Of a stretch of 64,000 nt of DNA, positions 29,062 to 40,759 are shown piece after piece. Each line of letters starts with the position of its first letter. The first letter of the stretch is position 1. Under the pieces are notes generated by a model. The model was given only the letters and a program-made list of their open reading frames with translations. It was not told the origin of the DNA and searched no databases. Source of the DNA: Serinus canaria (Eukaryota > Chordata > Aves > Passeriformes > Fringillidae); the NCBI RefSeq assembly GCF_022539315.1, contig NC_066315.1, forward strand, positions 123,221,874 to 123,285,873, read 5' to 3'. The position numbers and the translations under genes are program-made.

Positions 29062-32000
29062 GTGAAAAAAATCAACCCAAAACACAAAACACAACAAACC
29101 ACAAAAACGGTGTCCAAAAGTATAATTTTTCATTAACTCCTACCAATGTGTGCCATCTCCATTCTGAAACTGCTGGATCAGACTTGTACATACTCCTTAC
29201 TTTCCACCTGTCACAAATTTCACTTCACAAAGTGGGTGAAACTTTACCCAATGGTAAAGTGTAAGCATGAAGTTAAAGTCTTGTTTACATTGCTTGGGCT
29301 TTTTTATTCCTCTACCATCACTGCACAGCTCTCTAGGCCTTTAGTTTTCAGATTCTTCATATGATCATTTTCCATCATTTGGGGACCTATATATTTGCAA
29401 GATCAAATCCACTTGTGGGAAATTCATCCTTCTGAACTACGAAGAGGTGCTCACCAACAAGCCAGAATCTGGAACAGGTAGTTCCATGGGGGAGGAATAG
29501 GTGCAGCATCCATAGTCAGCTGGATTAGGAATGTCCTGTGTCCATACTCTCAGCCTGGGGACAGAAACTGGGCTGGAAACTGGCAACTCAACCTGGCTGA
29601 ACAGAAGAAAGCACCAACCCTGTACTATTCATAACAGCATAGAAAATATTGCTGCATGCTGGCATGTTATCACAAGCCCATGTTTGCTACTAGCCCACAT
29701 TCTCAATCATAGCACTCTGATGGCTTAGAGACAAATTAGCATAATTCTGCTGCTTGCAGTGGGGTTTTCCTCTAAGTATCTGATAAAGTCAGCATCGGAG
29801 ACTGCTGATGGACCCCACTTCAAAACTCCTTTCCCCATCATCAAACTTAGCAGTTTCCACAAACTACATCAACCCCAGCATGGTACTAACGTGGCTGTGC
29901 TATCTGAACTAGGCTACATACAAAAGATGAATTAAACAGGATTGCAAATTAACCATGCCTCAAGACAAAGTACTAGCAATTACACTATTTATACTTTTTC
30001 ATCTCATTTTAAATGGCTGAAAATCCAGATGCAGCCAAAGCAAATACGGGCTGCACAAAAAGGGTTTCACATGCAAAATGAGTCTGCATAATCAGCACCT
30101 TGGTGTAATTAGTTTCCATATAGAGATTAATGAACTAGTTCTGACAAAGTAAGAAGACACAGCACTTCTCAACAAAGCATTATAAGATTTCCAAGACTCT
30201 CTGGCTATTCTGCCATGACCCACCAGCAACACAGAGCATAGTCGTGCCTCTTCCAGCATGGTAGCACAGCAAGGGAGAACAAGCAACAAAAATGTGCTCC
30301 AGTGTTCTCCTGGACAGGTACACAGCTACAGCAACATACAGACACAATTTCTGTATCTTCCCCATGACCACCAGTCTCTCTTTTTTGTCATACATGTTCT
30401 CTCTTTCCACGACTTCAGAAACTGGAGAAATAATATTTATCTTTATAAGGTACTTCATCCTCTCTATCCCCATCTTAAGAGTGAGGGTCAAAACCAGACT
30501 ACCAAAGGCACGGCCACACAGTGGACTTCTTTCTGGAGCAGAGAATATGGCTGTAAGACCTGATAGTGCCAGTTCTTTGCTGATTTTGACTAGTGGACTA
30601 AATTCTCAGGCACCTTTTAATAATATTAATTCCATTGCTGACCCTATGATGCTTTCATCCATGTATCACAGACAGTCCATAGAAGTGACTTTGTCACAAG
30701 CCCCCGAAGCCACTAGCTTTGAAATGCCGTTCCACCCAAGGGCACAGACATCAAGTGAATATGTGAATACATGTGAATATACACCAGAACACCGTGTGAT
30801 GCTTCTTAACTGCATTATCCAGATAGTACACACTGCAAAGCCCAGATCATTTTGCTTTCAAGTCCAAATAAATTCTGAAGCTCTTCAGGATTTCTCTTAT
30901 TATGAAGGTATAGGTCAATGCAACAATTTATGCCATCTCTCAGGAGTGGACACCCATTCAATATGCTTTGCTTCCAGTCCCTAATTCAGCAGTCTGTGTC
31001 TGGGAGTCAGATGCTGCTGACTCCATGCCACTTCTCCATTTGGAAGGAATTCCAGCTGACAAACCTCAACCAGATTGTGCCAGTCCTATTACTCTTCCAG
31101 TGCTTTCCAGCTGGACCTCAATATCCATTTTATGCCTGCTTCTCTCATTAAAAGAAATGCAACCTGCTTGGAAAACCCACCTTCTGACAGACTCAGGGCC
31201 ACACAGCCAGAGCTACTTTTGAGAAGCACCTTTGCAGTTCAGTCACTTCAGGCTTAAAAGCACCCAGAAACACAATGCCAAAGGCAGAGAAGTTTTATCT
31301 GTTCCTTTAAAATTACTTGGAAGAACCCTCCCATTAAGCTTTGAGAACTCCCACACTCACAATCTCTAAAGAAATACACACAGAAAGGTAATTTATTTAC
31401 TATGTTAAATTTTAAGCCCTCCCAGTTTATAATACTCAAAAGTACAAACAGAGAAAGCAGAAACTGAGCAGGTAACGACAGTTAGAAACATTTCTCCAGA
31501 GGGTAAATATGTGCACCTGGTTATCAACAATGACTTGACAGTTTATTATGTACACTAAGTGTAGCCTAACAGGCATTACTACACTAATCTCACCTATGAA
31601 GTAGGTTTACTATTCAAGGAAGTAAATACATGCAAACACAATATTTTTGCGTGTACACATACTCCTAGGTGTAAGGCAGAAATACCAGCAACCTCTAGCA
31701 GTCCTGCTACTTGAAAGCATGTTGAGGGCTGACAAAGGACAGTACACTCACATGTTATATGCAGATTATACCTATGTAATCCAGTTATCTTTCAGTTCAT
31801 TGTGCTCCACTTGAGAATTCCACTCTTTTTTCTTATTAGGTACACCCAGGAAGTTCCTCTAAGCCTCCTCTACCACTTAAGACCTTCATTACTAAGGGGA
31901 GAATGATGGGACCAGAAGCTCATGATGGTGCTCTTCATCCTAAGGCTACCACTCAAGTGTCAAGTGCTGGTTCTGTAGCAAAAAAGTTGTTTCAGCCTGT

Positions 32001-32509
32001 CAGGCCTCAGTACCATGGATGGTCTGACCCAGACACCACAACCACAACTCATGGCATTTGACAGACTCAGTGAAGAGCTACAGTCTGACTGATTCTCTCA
32101 GTGCTGTAACAAAACTGCTCTGAAGTAATATGGGGATAACGTGCTTTTCTGCTGCTATTTTCCTTTCTGTACTGTTTGTTTTGGATTTGTTCCCTTCTTT
32201 TTCCCCCCACCTCTAGATATAGAAAGGACCCCAGTGGTAATACAGCACTCCTAACTATCCATCCCTGAACTCCTATCAAGTAAGAATTATCGCCTAGATT
32301 GGAAAAAATAAAAATAATTCAAATGGGTACCCTTTAAACTTTAAACACATTTATTTTCCATAATCAGTGCACATCTATCACACGAATCCTCTATAGTACT
32401 ATACATAGACTTAATCCTACTACCCTGGTTATCCCAAGAAAAAAAAAAAAATACAGAAAACGCATAATAATAAAATCATTAAGCCTAAATTTGCGGGATC
32501 TCAGCCAGT

Positions 32510-33925
32510 GGGTGTGTTCATCAGGTTGTTCCAAACCGCACCGATTTCAGCGCACTGCCCGCGCACGCTTCGATGCGATTTGAATCAGGCCTCTGCACAG
32601 AAGGGCTGCATTCTTAAACTTTCCACAGGTCGTCCACCCAGACCTCCTGACCACGGCCACCCGCGCTCGCAGGAGCCCCGTGCGGCCCCGGCAGCCCGCA
32701 CGCCCCGCAGGCACAGTTCTCCGAACACCTCTGCGCACACGGCCGGCTTGAACATCCTCCAACCCCCGCCAGCCGCGCGCTTCACCCAGCCAAGTCTCCA
32801 CTCCCGATGCTCAAACTCCTTCAGACCCCGGTGGCTCCCTACGCCCCCCGCCCGCTTTTAGCCAGCCGCCCCCGCCGCCCGGGACTTGCGGCGGGCCGTC
32901 TGGCCCGCCCGGCGTCGGAGTCCCCTGCAGCCTCCCGGTGCCAGCCCGCTCCCAACCCCGCCGCCGGCCTCAGGCCGCCCCCAGCGCTCGCCGGCCCGGC
33001 CCGCCTCACCGGCCCCGCTCCCCGGCCCGGGCCCCTCGACCGCCCCCGCCCCGCTCCCTCCCGGGACGCACCTTAAGGCTACCCCGGAGGGGGCCCTTGC
33101 CGTGGCCGGCCAGCGCCGGGGGGGCGCTCCCCAGGCCGCCCTCCTCTTCCTCCTCTTCCTCCTCCACCTCAACCACCACGTCCTCGTCTTCGTCCTCTTC
33201 CTCCAGCGCCACAGCGGAGCCCTCCCGCCGGGGCGGCCTCCAGGCGCTCTCGGGCTTGGGGGGCCGGACCGCGTCCACCTGCGGCGCCGCCGCGCTCAGC
33301 CGCCGGCTGCCCATGCTGGAGCGCTTGGCCAAGCGCCGCGCCTGCATGGTGCCTCCGCCCGGCCGGCCCGGCCCGGCCGCCTCCCGCCGCGCTCAGCCCC
33401 GGCCGCGGGCAGCGGCCCCGCCGAGGTGCCCAAGGGGCGGCGGCGGCGCTCACCGGGGGGCGGCGGTGGGTGTGTGCGGCGGGCGCGCCGCGGCCATGGG
33501 GGCCCGCGACCGCGGCCAGGCGGGCCCGCAGCCGGCGTGGCCGCCCCGCCGCTCGCCCACCTGCTCCCGGCGCCCTCCTTCTCCGCCGGCTGTCCGCCCG
33601 GCCCGGCCCGGCCCGGCTGTCGGGCGCAGCGCGCGGTCCCCTCCCGCTCGCCCTTCCTCGCCGCCACCGGTCCCCGGCGCCAAAACCCGGACTGGATTCC
33701 CTCCGGCCGCGGCTCCGCCAGGCGCGGGGCGCTGGGGCCGCGCTGCCTTCGCCGGGAGCCGCGGGCGGATTTCGCTGCCGGGCAGGCCGGCCCCCGCCGC
33801 CCACCGCCTCGCCCCGGGTGCGCCGTGCCGGGGGAACGGCGCGCCGGGCCGGCCCTGCCCTGCCCGCCTGGGCTGTGCTCGCACGGCAGGAGGGCCAGGG
33901 CCGCCCGACAGGACATTGCGGGGCT
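32510..33925 (-). promoter_or_regulatory. CpG island with ZNF704 promoter and 5' UTR
   Basis: Base composition changes abruptly from AT-rich flanks to very GC-rich DNA dense in CG dinucleotides. The block covers the start of intron 1, coding exon 1 and about 575 bases upstream of the ATG. This is the usual form of a vertebrate CpG-island promoter, so transcription of ZNF704 most likely starts on the minus strand somewhere between 33400 and 33900. I see no TATA box in that stretch, so start sites are probably dispersed. GC-box-like runs (GGGCGG, CCGCCC) are frequent. The exact start cannot be placed from sequence alone. The upstream edge is cut off sharply by a CR1 insertion at about 33925. 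Long open frames on both strands here reflect lack of AT-rich stop codons, not genes. Confidence 0.85.
33072..33347 (-). CDS. ZNF704: ZNF704 coding exon 1 (N-terminus, acidic tract)
   Basis: This is the first coding exon of zinc finger protein 704, a nuclear transcription factor of the ZNF395/SLC2A4RG family. It encodes residues 1-92. Seen: the protein starts MQARRLAKRSSMGSRR, which matches the start of human ZNF704 as I remember it, then a Pro/Arg linker, an almost pure Glu/Asp/Val tract at about residues 49-69, and a tail ending GPLRGSLK. The start is well supported: the ATG sits in a strong context (ACC before ATG) and an in-frame TGA lies 48 bases upstream at 33393-33395. The exon ends AAG before a GTGCGT donor and has 276 bases, so it leaves in phase 0, which fits exon 2. 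It lies inside a CpG island. From memory the human exon encodes clearly more residues, so the linker appears shortened here. The zinc finger is not in this exon. The alternative reading frames through this GC-rich block are shadows. Confidence 0.92.
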
Positions 33926-34383
33926 GCAGCGCGTCCAGAGAAGGGCAACAAAGCTGGAGAAGGGTCTGGAGCACAAGTCCTGTGAGGAGTAGCTGAGGGA
34001 GCTGGAGAAGTTTAGCCTGGAGAAAAGGAGGCTCAGGAGGGACCTTAGTGTTATCTACCAGTCCCTGAAAGGAGGTTGTAGCCAGGTAGAAGGTGGCTTT
34101 TCCCCTCATATAAGCAGTGTCAGGACGAGAGGATAAAGTCTTAAGCTACACCAGGGGATGTTTGGGTTGGGCATCAGAAGGAATTCCTCCATAGAAAGGG
34201 TGTTTAGACATGGGACTGAGGTACCCAGGGGGGAGGTGGTGGAGGTAGTCGGAGTCCCTGGAGTCACTTAAGGAAAGACTGGAGATGGCACTTGATCCTA
34301 TAATTTAGTTGACACGGTGGTGTTCAGTCATATGTTGGATTTAATGATCTCAGAAGTCTTTTCCAACCTAATGGATTCTGTGA
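33925..34383 (+). mobile_element. CR1 LINE, 3' end fragment
   Basis: This is a 5'-truncated copy of the chicken-repeat-1 family of non-LTR retrotransposons. On the plus strand the sequence encodes remnants of the reverse-transcriptase ORF C-terminus: RVQRRATKLEKGLEH, then a stop codon, then LRELEKFSLEKRRLRRDL. It runs into the CR1 3' untranslated region and finishes with the typical end (TTTTCCAACCTAATGGATTCTGTGA, positions about 34361-34385). The in-frame TAG after CEE and other changes make it dead. It lies about 580 bases upstream of the ZNF704 start codon, opposite in orientation to the gene, at the edge of the CpG island. Confidence 0.88.
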
Positions 34384-35610
34384 CAACCTCCACCTGCAGG
34401 ACAGGCTGTCAGATTTCTCAGGCCTCAGTAAAATAAAAGTCTTTCACTTCTCCCCCCTGAAAAAGATAAATGGGGGGGGGGAAATGGAATTTTTGAAGGA
34501 AAAAATAAAATCCCGAAATGAAGAAATTGGGTTTTTTCAAGATCAGTAATTGAAGCAGCAGTATCTATACCCTGTTGAGAAGAAAATTATCTGGGACAGT
34601 TAGGGAAGTAATTTCTGGTTTAAATTATGTGCTTAAAGCTTTAAAATACCTCCCTGAAAAGCTTTTTTAAAAGAAATTAAAATAGTTTCCAAACAGTCTG
34701 AAGTTACTGTGGCCAGCATTTAAATTTGCTACAGGCTTCTATGCCATTCATTAATGCCTCCTGAGATTGAATTATACTTAAGGTTGCAACGTGCTTTTCC
34801 TAAACTCTTCCTCTATAAGTCTCAAGTCTGCATTTACATGTTATTTTTGAGCCATATGTATATTCTTTTCCATCTACAAGTGAATTACAGTCATTCCCTT
34901 CTCAGTGTTGAGTACTTTTCTCCCTGCACATTCTGTTCTAGAGACCTGACAACAGGCCAAATGTACACATATTGTCAGCATGGGGCCAAGCTGCACCCTA
35001 GGTTAATTCATTCCTTTCAAAAAGTAATGGTATTTTTTATTCTGGAATATAACATACAGCATTTTTTAGGCAAGAAATTATACATCATAAAGTACCCATT
35101 CTTAAAGAAATATTGAAGTTACTTTTCATGTCAAACTCTCTAAGTTGTTTGAATTCTCTCAATTCAGCCCACAAACCACAAATGTTTGCATCCATTATTT
35201 CAAAGTTCCCACAGATCTGGGTCAAGATTTGCAACAAAATTGCTGGCAAATTCTGGCATATCAGGGCTTCCAGCCATACTACCCCACCCCTCCAAAAGTG
35301 TCTTTTCCAGATGTTTTGCCTGTGCTTTGACCAGCTGCATTGCAATGTCCACTCAGCCCTCCTCAGCAGAACAGCAGGAAAAACTCTTGGTACATGCTGC
35401 CACAAGATGTTCTGTCTTTTTTCCTGCTACTGCATGTGTACTTAGCTTCTTGACACCTGAATGAGTGGATCAGTCATAGTTTTTTGAAGCTGATGTTGCA
35501 TAAAGGAGAGATCTGTGGGGAAAAAAAAAAAAAAAAGAGATAAATGCTTTTTTGGTTTTATTCCTGTGCTGAATGTTCAGATTTAGATCTTAGATTTGAC
35601 ATAATTAAGT

Positions 35611-35752
35611 TATGCTTAGGTTGTATCTTAAACATTAATTTTAACATGAATTTCATCATTAATTTCAATGATAGTCACAGTTCCTTTTATGCTTAGATTT
35701 TACCTTAAACATTAATTTTAACATGAATTTCAATGATAGTCATAGTTCTTTA
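35611..35752. repeat. imperfect tandem duplication (77 and 65 bp)
   Basis: Two adjacent copies begin TATGCTTAG and share TTAAACATTAATTTTAACAT and AATTTCAATGATAGTCA. The first copy is 35611-35687 and the second about 35688-35752. The second lacks a 12-base piece (TTTCATCATTAA region) and has a few substitutions. It is a local duplication of unique AT-rich sequence, not a known repeat family. Confidence 0.9.
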
Positions 35753-36149
35753 TACCTTAAAGGCATGGAAATGTAATCATTCCAATACCTCCTAGTCTTC
35801 AACTTATTTGAAATTTGAATACCACCTGAATCTAATTGTGATCTTTCCTAGTGGCCTGTGTTCCCAGTTACCTGAATTATAATTGTGTAACTAAGGGTGT
35901 CATTCCTATCTGCCACATACTGGGGTATATACTAAGAGACTTCCTTACCTTTATCAAAGTCCTCTCTGTTTTAATTGCAGCAAAACAAGAAACAAATTTA
36001 GAAACTATATGCAGCAAGTGTGTTATCACTGAATTAGATTATATGTGCTAGCATGATCAGCACAAATAACAGAATAGAAACCAAAGGATCTCTTGCAGAA
36101 AACAGTGGTGATAAAGGATAGCTAGGCTTGTACAGGCACATCTGTTAAC

Positions 36150-36850
36150 TCCCATGACAGCTCACACTTCAGCCTCTCTTTGAACTTCCTATTCAGCTTT
36201 TTTGCCAGGTTCTGGGATTTGCTGTAAGGTACAGCTAACTTGACACCTCTTGCCCGAGGTTTGGTGGGTGAGTATAAAAGCAGAGCTTGTTAACCAATTA
36301 TCAGGCTTTTAGTTGTCAGTTCAACAACTGTTTTAAGAATTACTTAGCTGGATTCTCTGGTTTGGGAGCATGGTAGCTGGAGGCAGAGAGGCTCAGGCAG
36401 GTACGCACAGAACATCCCAGGCCTGCCTGCCTTAAGGAGGATGCTCCATGCCCCAAAATGCTGCCTCTTCTCCAGAGGACTCCACCAGATCTTAAAGCTC
36501 TGCTTTAAGATCTAATGGCCCATTAGATCTTAAAGCAGAGCAGGACAGCATGTGAGCCCCTACAAGAGTTGGTCAGGGTGACAGAGGAAAAGTGTAACCA
36601 AATCCTGGTGGAGGGAGATGTGCCAAAATAGTTTTGGGATCCAGAGGGAATGACAATCCAGAATTCACTAGGCTGATGGCCAGGTCAGTCCCAGGAAGGG
36701 TTTAGAGAAGACTGACTTTCCATTAGTAATCTGAGCTGCTAATGTTTTTTACTCCCGTTGGGTTATCAAATGCAATGAGAAGCCGGTGTTGACAACTCTA
36801 CAACAGATTGGTTAAAGATTTCTAGCACTTCTCTGGCGAGCCAGATTGGA
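36150..36850 (+). promoter_or_regulatory. TATA-box element with downstream donor; possible LTR relic
   Basis: A consensus TATA box, TATAAAAG, lies at 36273-36280. A good splice donor (GGCAG/GTACGC) follows at 36400/36401, 120 bases later, which is the spacing expected for a short first exon on the plus strand. A TCTCTGGCGAGCCAGA stretch at about 36831-36846 loosely recalls leader sequence after an avian retroviral LTR, but I could not define LTR ends, a duplicated copy or any gag/pol remnant. It could equally be an ordinary cryptic promoter. Confidence 0.3.
36497..36541. repeat. perfect 45-bp palindrome (22-bp arms, 1-nt centre)
   Basis: The left arm 36497-36518 (GCTCTGCTTTAAGATC...) is the exact reverse complement of the right arm 36520-36541, separated by a single C at 36519. 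A further copy of part of the arm (AGATCTTAAAGC, 36488-36499) precedes it and can pair instead with 36503-36514. Two alternative hairpins can therefore form. Confidence 0.95.
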
Positions 36851-38156
36851 GCTGAAGTAGGAATAACTTCTCTCACAATATTTGATACAAACAAAAGATA
36901 GAAATGACTGTTTGCTCCATTTCTTCCGGTCTGCCTGACTTGCAGTATGAATGGAGCTGAAGCTGAACCCTTGCTGTCCTTCCAGTGCTACCCAGGGGAG
37001 CTAAATTACGGAGGAAGTCAGGGAGTCCTAGATACAGTCTTCTTCTATATCTTTACATTCACAAACAGTTAAGAGTCAAACACAGGTCATAATCCACTAT
37101 CACACATCAACATTTTTTGTCTGGGACTCAGTCTCAGCACTCTTGGGGTGACCTGCTGAACAATTCTGGCCCATAGCCATGGCCTGATATCAAGTAAATT
37201 CTTGTGATATATGGGGTAATATGGTATCACTTAGCTCAACAGAGATATCTCATGACTGTACCACTGCATAATATGCCTCTAACACAAGTACAGGCTCTGG
37301 CTGGAATAAGAGCTGTTTGCATGTCAATGATTTCCAAGCTTATTAAAAGTTAATGTGCACATCCACACTCCCTTTGTGTACACAGCTCTCCAACACAGCA
37401 GAAATGTTTCAGATGCTTCTCTGCCTCTAACCTTAACAATCAGTTCATACTTCCAGAAACGAAGTTTCTCTCTAAAGACATATGAGACTATTTGAATGAT
37501 AAGTACATGTAAGCATATATATCACCCTCTAGAAGTTCTTCTAGAGCAAGTGAAGCTGAATTACACTGACAGCTTTTCAGTTCATCTTGAATAATTACTG
37601 TCTACCTTCTTTCAGTATACCTACTTGGCAGCCCTGTGCACTAGCCACAGAAAAAAAAAATCTGGCTTTCCCTAGTACTGCCTCAACTACTCTGTGCTGA
37701 TCAACATCAGGTAGAGTTGTCTTCTGATACATATTTTTCACAAACATTTCATTTAGTCCATTGTTCCGTTAAGCATTCCTCGAATTTTTAATATAATAAT
37801 TTACTGATCAGTTTGAAATTTTGTTCTATTCGGCAGCTGCTACTGTGATCATGACTGCAGGCAAAGCTTGCCTGACATGACATCAAGGGAACAAGTTCCT
37901 TTTACTTCAAAAAGCAGAGCTTTTTCTTTAATGCTGAAGAAGGCACTACTCTGTAACCTCCCTGCTTGCTGGTCTCAGAACTGTTTCCACCAGGGACCAT
38001 CACTCAGCGATCCAGCTTCCAGAGCAGGGATGAGCACTAGCCACAGCCAATAACCACTAGTACAGGTGTGCTTTAGTTTGCCTCACAGGAACAGGTGGCT
38101 ACATCACAGCAGGCACTTTATTGGACCACCCCAAATCCTGTCTCAGCTAGCTCTCC

Positions 38157-38183
38157 TTTTTTTTTTTCTTTTTTTTTTTTTTT
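38157..38183. repeat. poly-T run with one C
   Basis: T is interrupted once by C at 38168. The run sits in a wider pyrimidine-rich stretch to about 38265. Confidence 0.93.
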
Positions 38184-40759
38184 CCTTACTCTCTTTTTTC
38201 CCCATGCCTTCAATGAAAGAATACATTTCTTGTTATTTTCTTTAATATCTGAATTTTTTTCCCCTTGTCCATGAATGCCAGCTTTTTATCACTAGTGGCA
38301 AAGTCCCCCCCGCTCCTGCCTCCTCCCAGGCTGATACTATGCTTCAGTTCTTGCCTTTAAAAAATCTAGCAGCAATACAAAACAAAGAAACCTCCATTTA
38401 CTGCACATTTAATCACATTTTTTTCAAATATAACCTAATCAACAAGTCATTCACTTTTCACTTTTTAGTGTGCAACAAATGTATTTGTTTGAGCTCTGGT
38501 ATTCAAACCAGCATGTGCATTAACTCTGTGTGTGTGTGTTCCACTTTCCTCACAATCCCAGGCATTTGAGCCCCTGCCAACTTCTTTATTCGGGGACCTG
38601 CCTTCTCCACACTCCCTTTGTAAACTTTGCATTTGTTTTGCTTTCTAGTGATCATTGAAGTTCTCACTCCAGCTGGGAGGACAGCCAGGCACCTTCAAGA
38701 ACAAGGGGATGATTGACAATATTAGGCAGAAAATTGTCTACCAGATGCTGCTCAAAAGGAGAGGTGGCAACCTTCCGACCCCTTTCTCGGTACACGAAAT
38801 CATCGCTTGTGTGACACGCCTCTGCCCCACTTGTCAGCTGAGTGGGGAGCACGGGGTCACTTCTGAGTCTGGCTGTTGTGCAGTAAAATGCCACCCTGCA
38901 GACAGGGCTGTGCCTTCTGCGTGAAGAGGGTCCCAGTGCCAGCCATGTGTTGGAATGAAGTGGAAAAATTCACCAGACATTACACATTACTTTTCAGTTA
39001 CCACCCAGAAATACTGACTAGGTCTGAATAACCTTACTGGTACAGAAACGAAAGGAATTCCAGACAGTCCATCCTTGGACTGTGAGAGCATAAACACCAA
39101 CTAGTCCTGCACGGCTTTTTAAAAACCCCTCCCCAGAGGTCTTCCTGTTGCCATTAGTACGTTAACAAGATTTACATATTTATATCTCTTAAAAGGTTTT
39201 GTTCCTCCCCTGAAAAAAGAGGTCAGGTCACTGGAGTTTCACACTAGTGCTAATACAATGACTATGGTTCCCCTTTCTACAAACTAACTAGACTGAGAAA
39301 AACAAAGGGATGAGCTTGAAAAAGGTAAGACTAACATTTTCCTACTTAACTGGCTCACTGAACATGAAAAAGAAAGCAAGCAGAGAGAGAAAATACTTTA
39401 TCTGAACAAAAGCAGTGGAGGACCAAAAAATCCAAAGTCTACACTGAGGGCAGACACACAAGACACACAGGCCTCTGAAATGCAAATGTTCAAGCACAAA
39501 ACTGAAATAACCATATATACGTAGTTGGGGTTTTCTTACACTCAGACACACACGCACACACAAAGCTATTTGAGGGAGTTTCTATGTTGTTTGTGCTCAT
39601 GCATGTGGAGTAACAGCAAAGTGTGTGAATAACAATCCCTGAAATGACACCAGAATTAAAGGAAGGATATAGGAAATGAAAGATGATAATTGAAATGCTA
39701 TTTTAAGCAAATGTATTCATTAATTGTCTTAATTCAGGTGGAACTTCCCCTGCAAATTAGCAAGTCAACTTCCTCTTTCTTAGTGAAGTGTCAAAGAACT
39801 CAGATTGACTCTGAAAGTCAAAGCTGAATTTGCAGAGGTAGCAATTACAAAGAAAATAACTAGCTTTTCCTTTCAAAATGAACAAATTAGATCAGGCACT
39901 GAGAAAAACATAAATATTACCGGACCCATAAAACTTCTTTCAGAGTCACTCTTTACATGGTAAATCCTTTATAAATGTTGTGGAAGCAAGAAAAAAAAAT
40001 TACATAATTCCAAGTCAACACCAGCTATAAAAATATTTACACCAATAAATTAAGCAATACGTACAATTTTATCATCTTGCTACCTATCATAAGATAGTAT
40101 CATTTTATTTGTATAAATTCTTTATCTTGGAAATGAATACTTTCCTTTGAAAAAAGGCACTCCACATTTTTTTTACTTGCATAACACACTGACAAGGCTC
40201 CAAGTAAACACCACTAACCAAAATTTAAGGGAAACACCAAATAACCAGATAACTTGAGGATCCCATCAAAGATTCCAACATCAATCAGCTGCAAGCCAGT
40301 TCACTAGCTGGACAGGTAGGAGATATTTTCTGTGTTGAACATGTCCCTGTTTTCTAGAGAGTGCAGTGCTTCATAAAAGTTAATTTTTGGTGCTGGTGGA
40401 GTTTTTTGTTTGGTTGGGTTTGGTTGTTCTGGTGTTCTTCCAGAGAAGCTCCCTGAAAAAAATGGAAGTTACTCTGGAGTAACTCCTCAGTTAACTCCTT
40501 GGGAGCGTCCAGAAATATGGACAGTTTTGATGACCTTTTTTCCCTGAAAGGCTGAACGAGACCGCCACACCAGACTGTTCCGCTTTACTCGTCCCTCCTC
40601 CTTCGGGATCAAGCTGTCCCGTTCTCCTTGTGGAAACGCGGCCAACCTCTTCCTGCCTCTCCCACCCTGCTCCCCTCCATGAAGAAAAATCCCAAGTAAA
40701 CAAACAAGTGACACAGCTCGGAGCTAGACAGGCACAACTGAACAGGACTGGCACGGAAG

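Larger units (their letters stand above)
14368..33071 (-). other. ZNF704: ZNF704 intron 1 (18,704 bp)
   Basis: This intron is bounded by the exon 1 donor (GTGCGT, 33066-33071) and the exon 2 acceptor (TTTTTCAG ending at 14368). It is mostly unique AT-rich sequence. Recognisable contents are two adjoining CR1 LINE fragments at about 26685-27903, poly-A runs at 26277-26290 and 29037-29061, and small GC-richer patches near 16200-16420 and 19380-19560 with no identified function. A 230-codon frame on the opposite strand (30292-30984) is discussed under findings. The first 560 bases next to exon 1 (about 32510-33071) are still part of the promoter CpG island. Confidence 0.85.

Noticed and set aside
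29037..29110. Processed pseudogene suggested by the long poly-A
   Set aside because: The upstream sequence shows no coding similarity, and no target-site duplication was identified.
33169..33976. Minus-strand frames of 226-260 codons upstream of and across exon 1
   Set aside because: They are in other frames than ZNF704, have low-complexity composition, and the ZNF704 frame itself has an in-frame stop 48 bases upstream of its ATG. They are shadows in the 5' UTR/CpG island.
32886..33996. Plus-strand frames of 368 and 352 codons through the CpG island
   Set aside because: They are Pro/Arg/Ala-rich, overlap ZNF704 exon 1 on the opposite strand, and run into the CR1 copy. GC-rich DNA rarely contains stop codons, so these are shadows.
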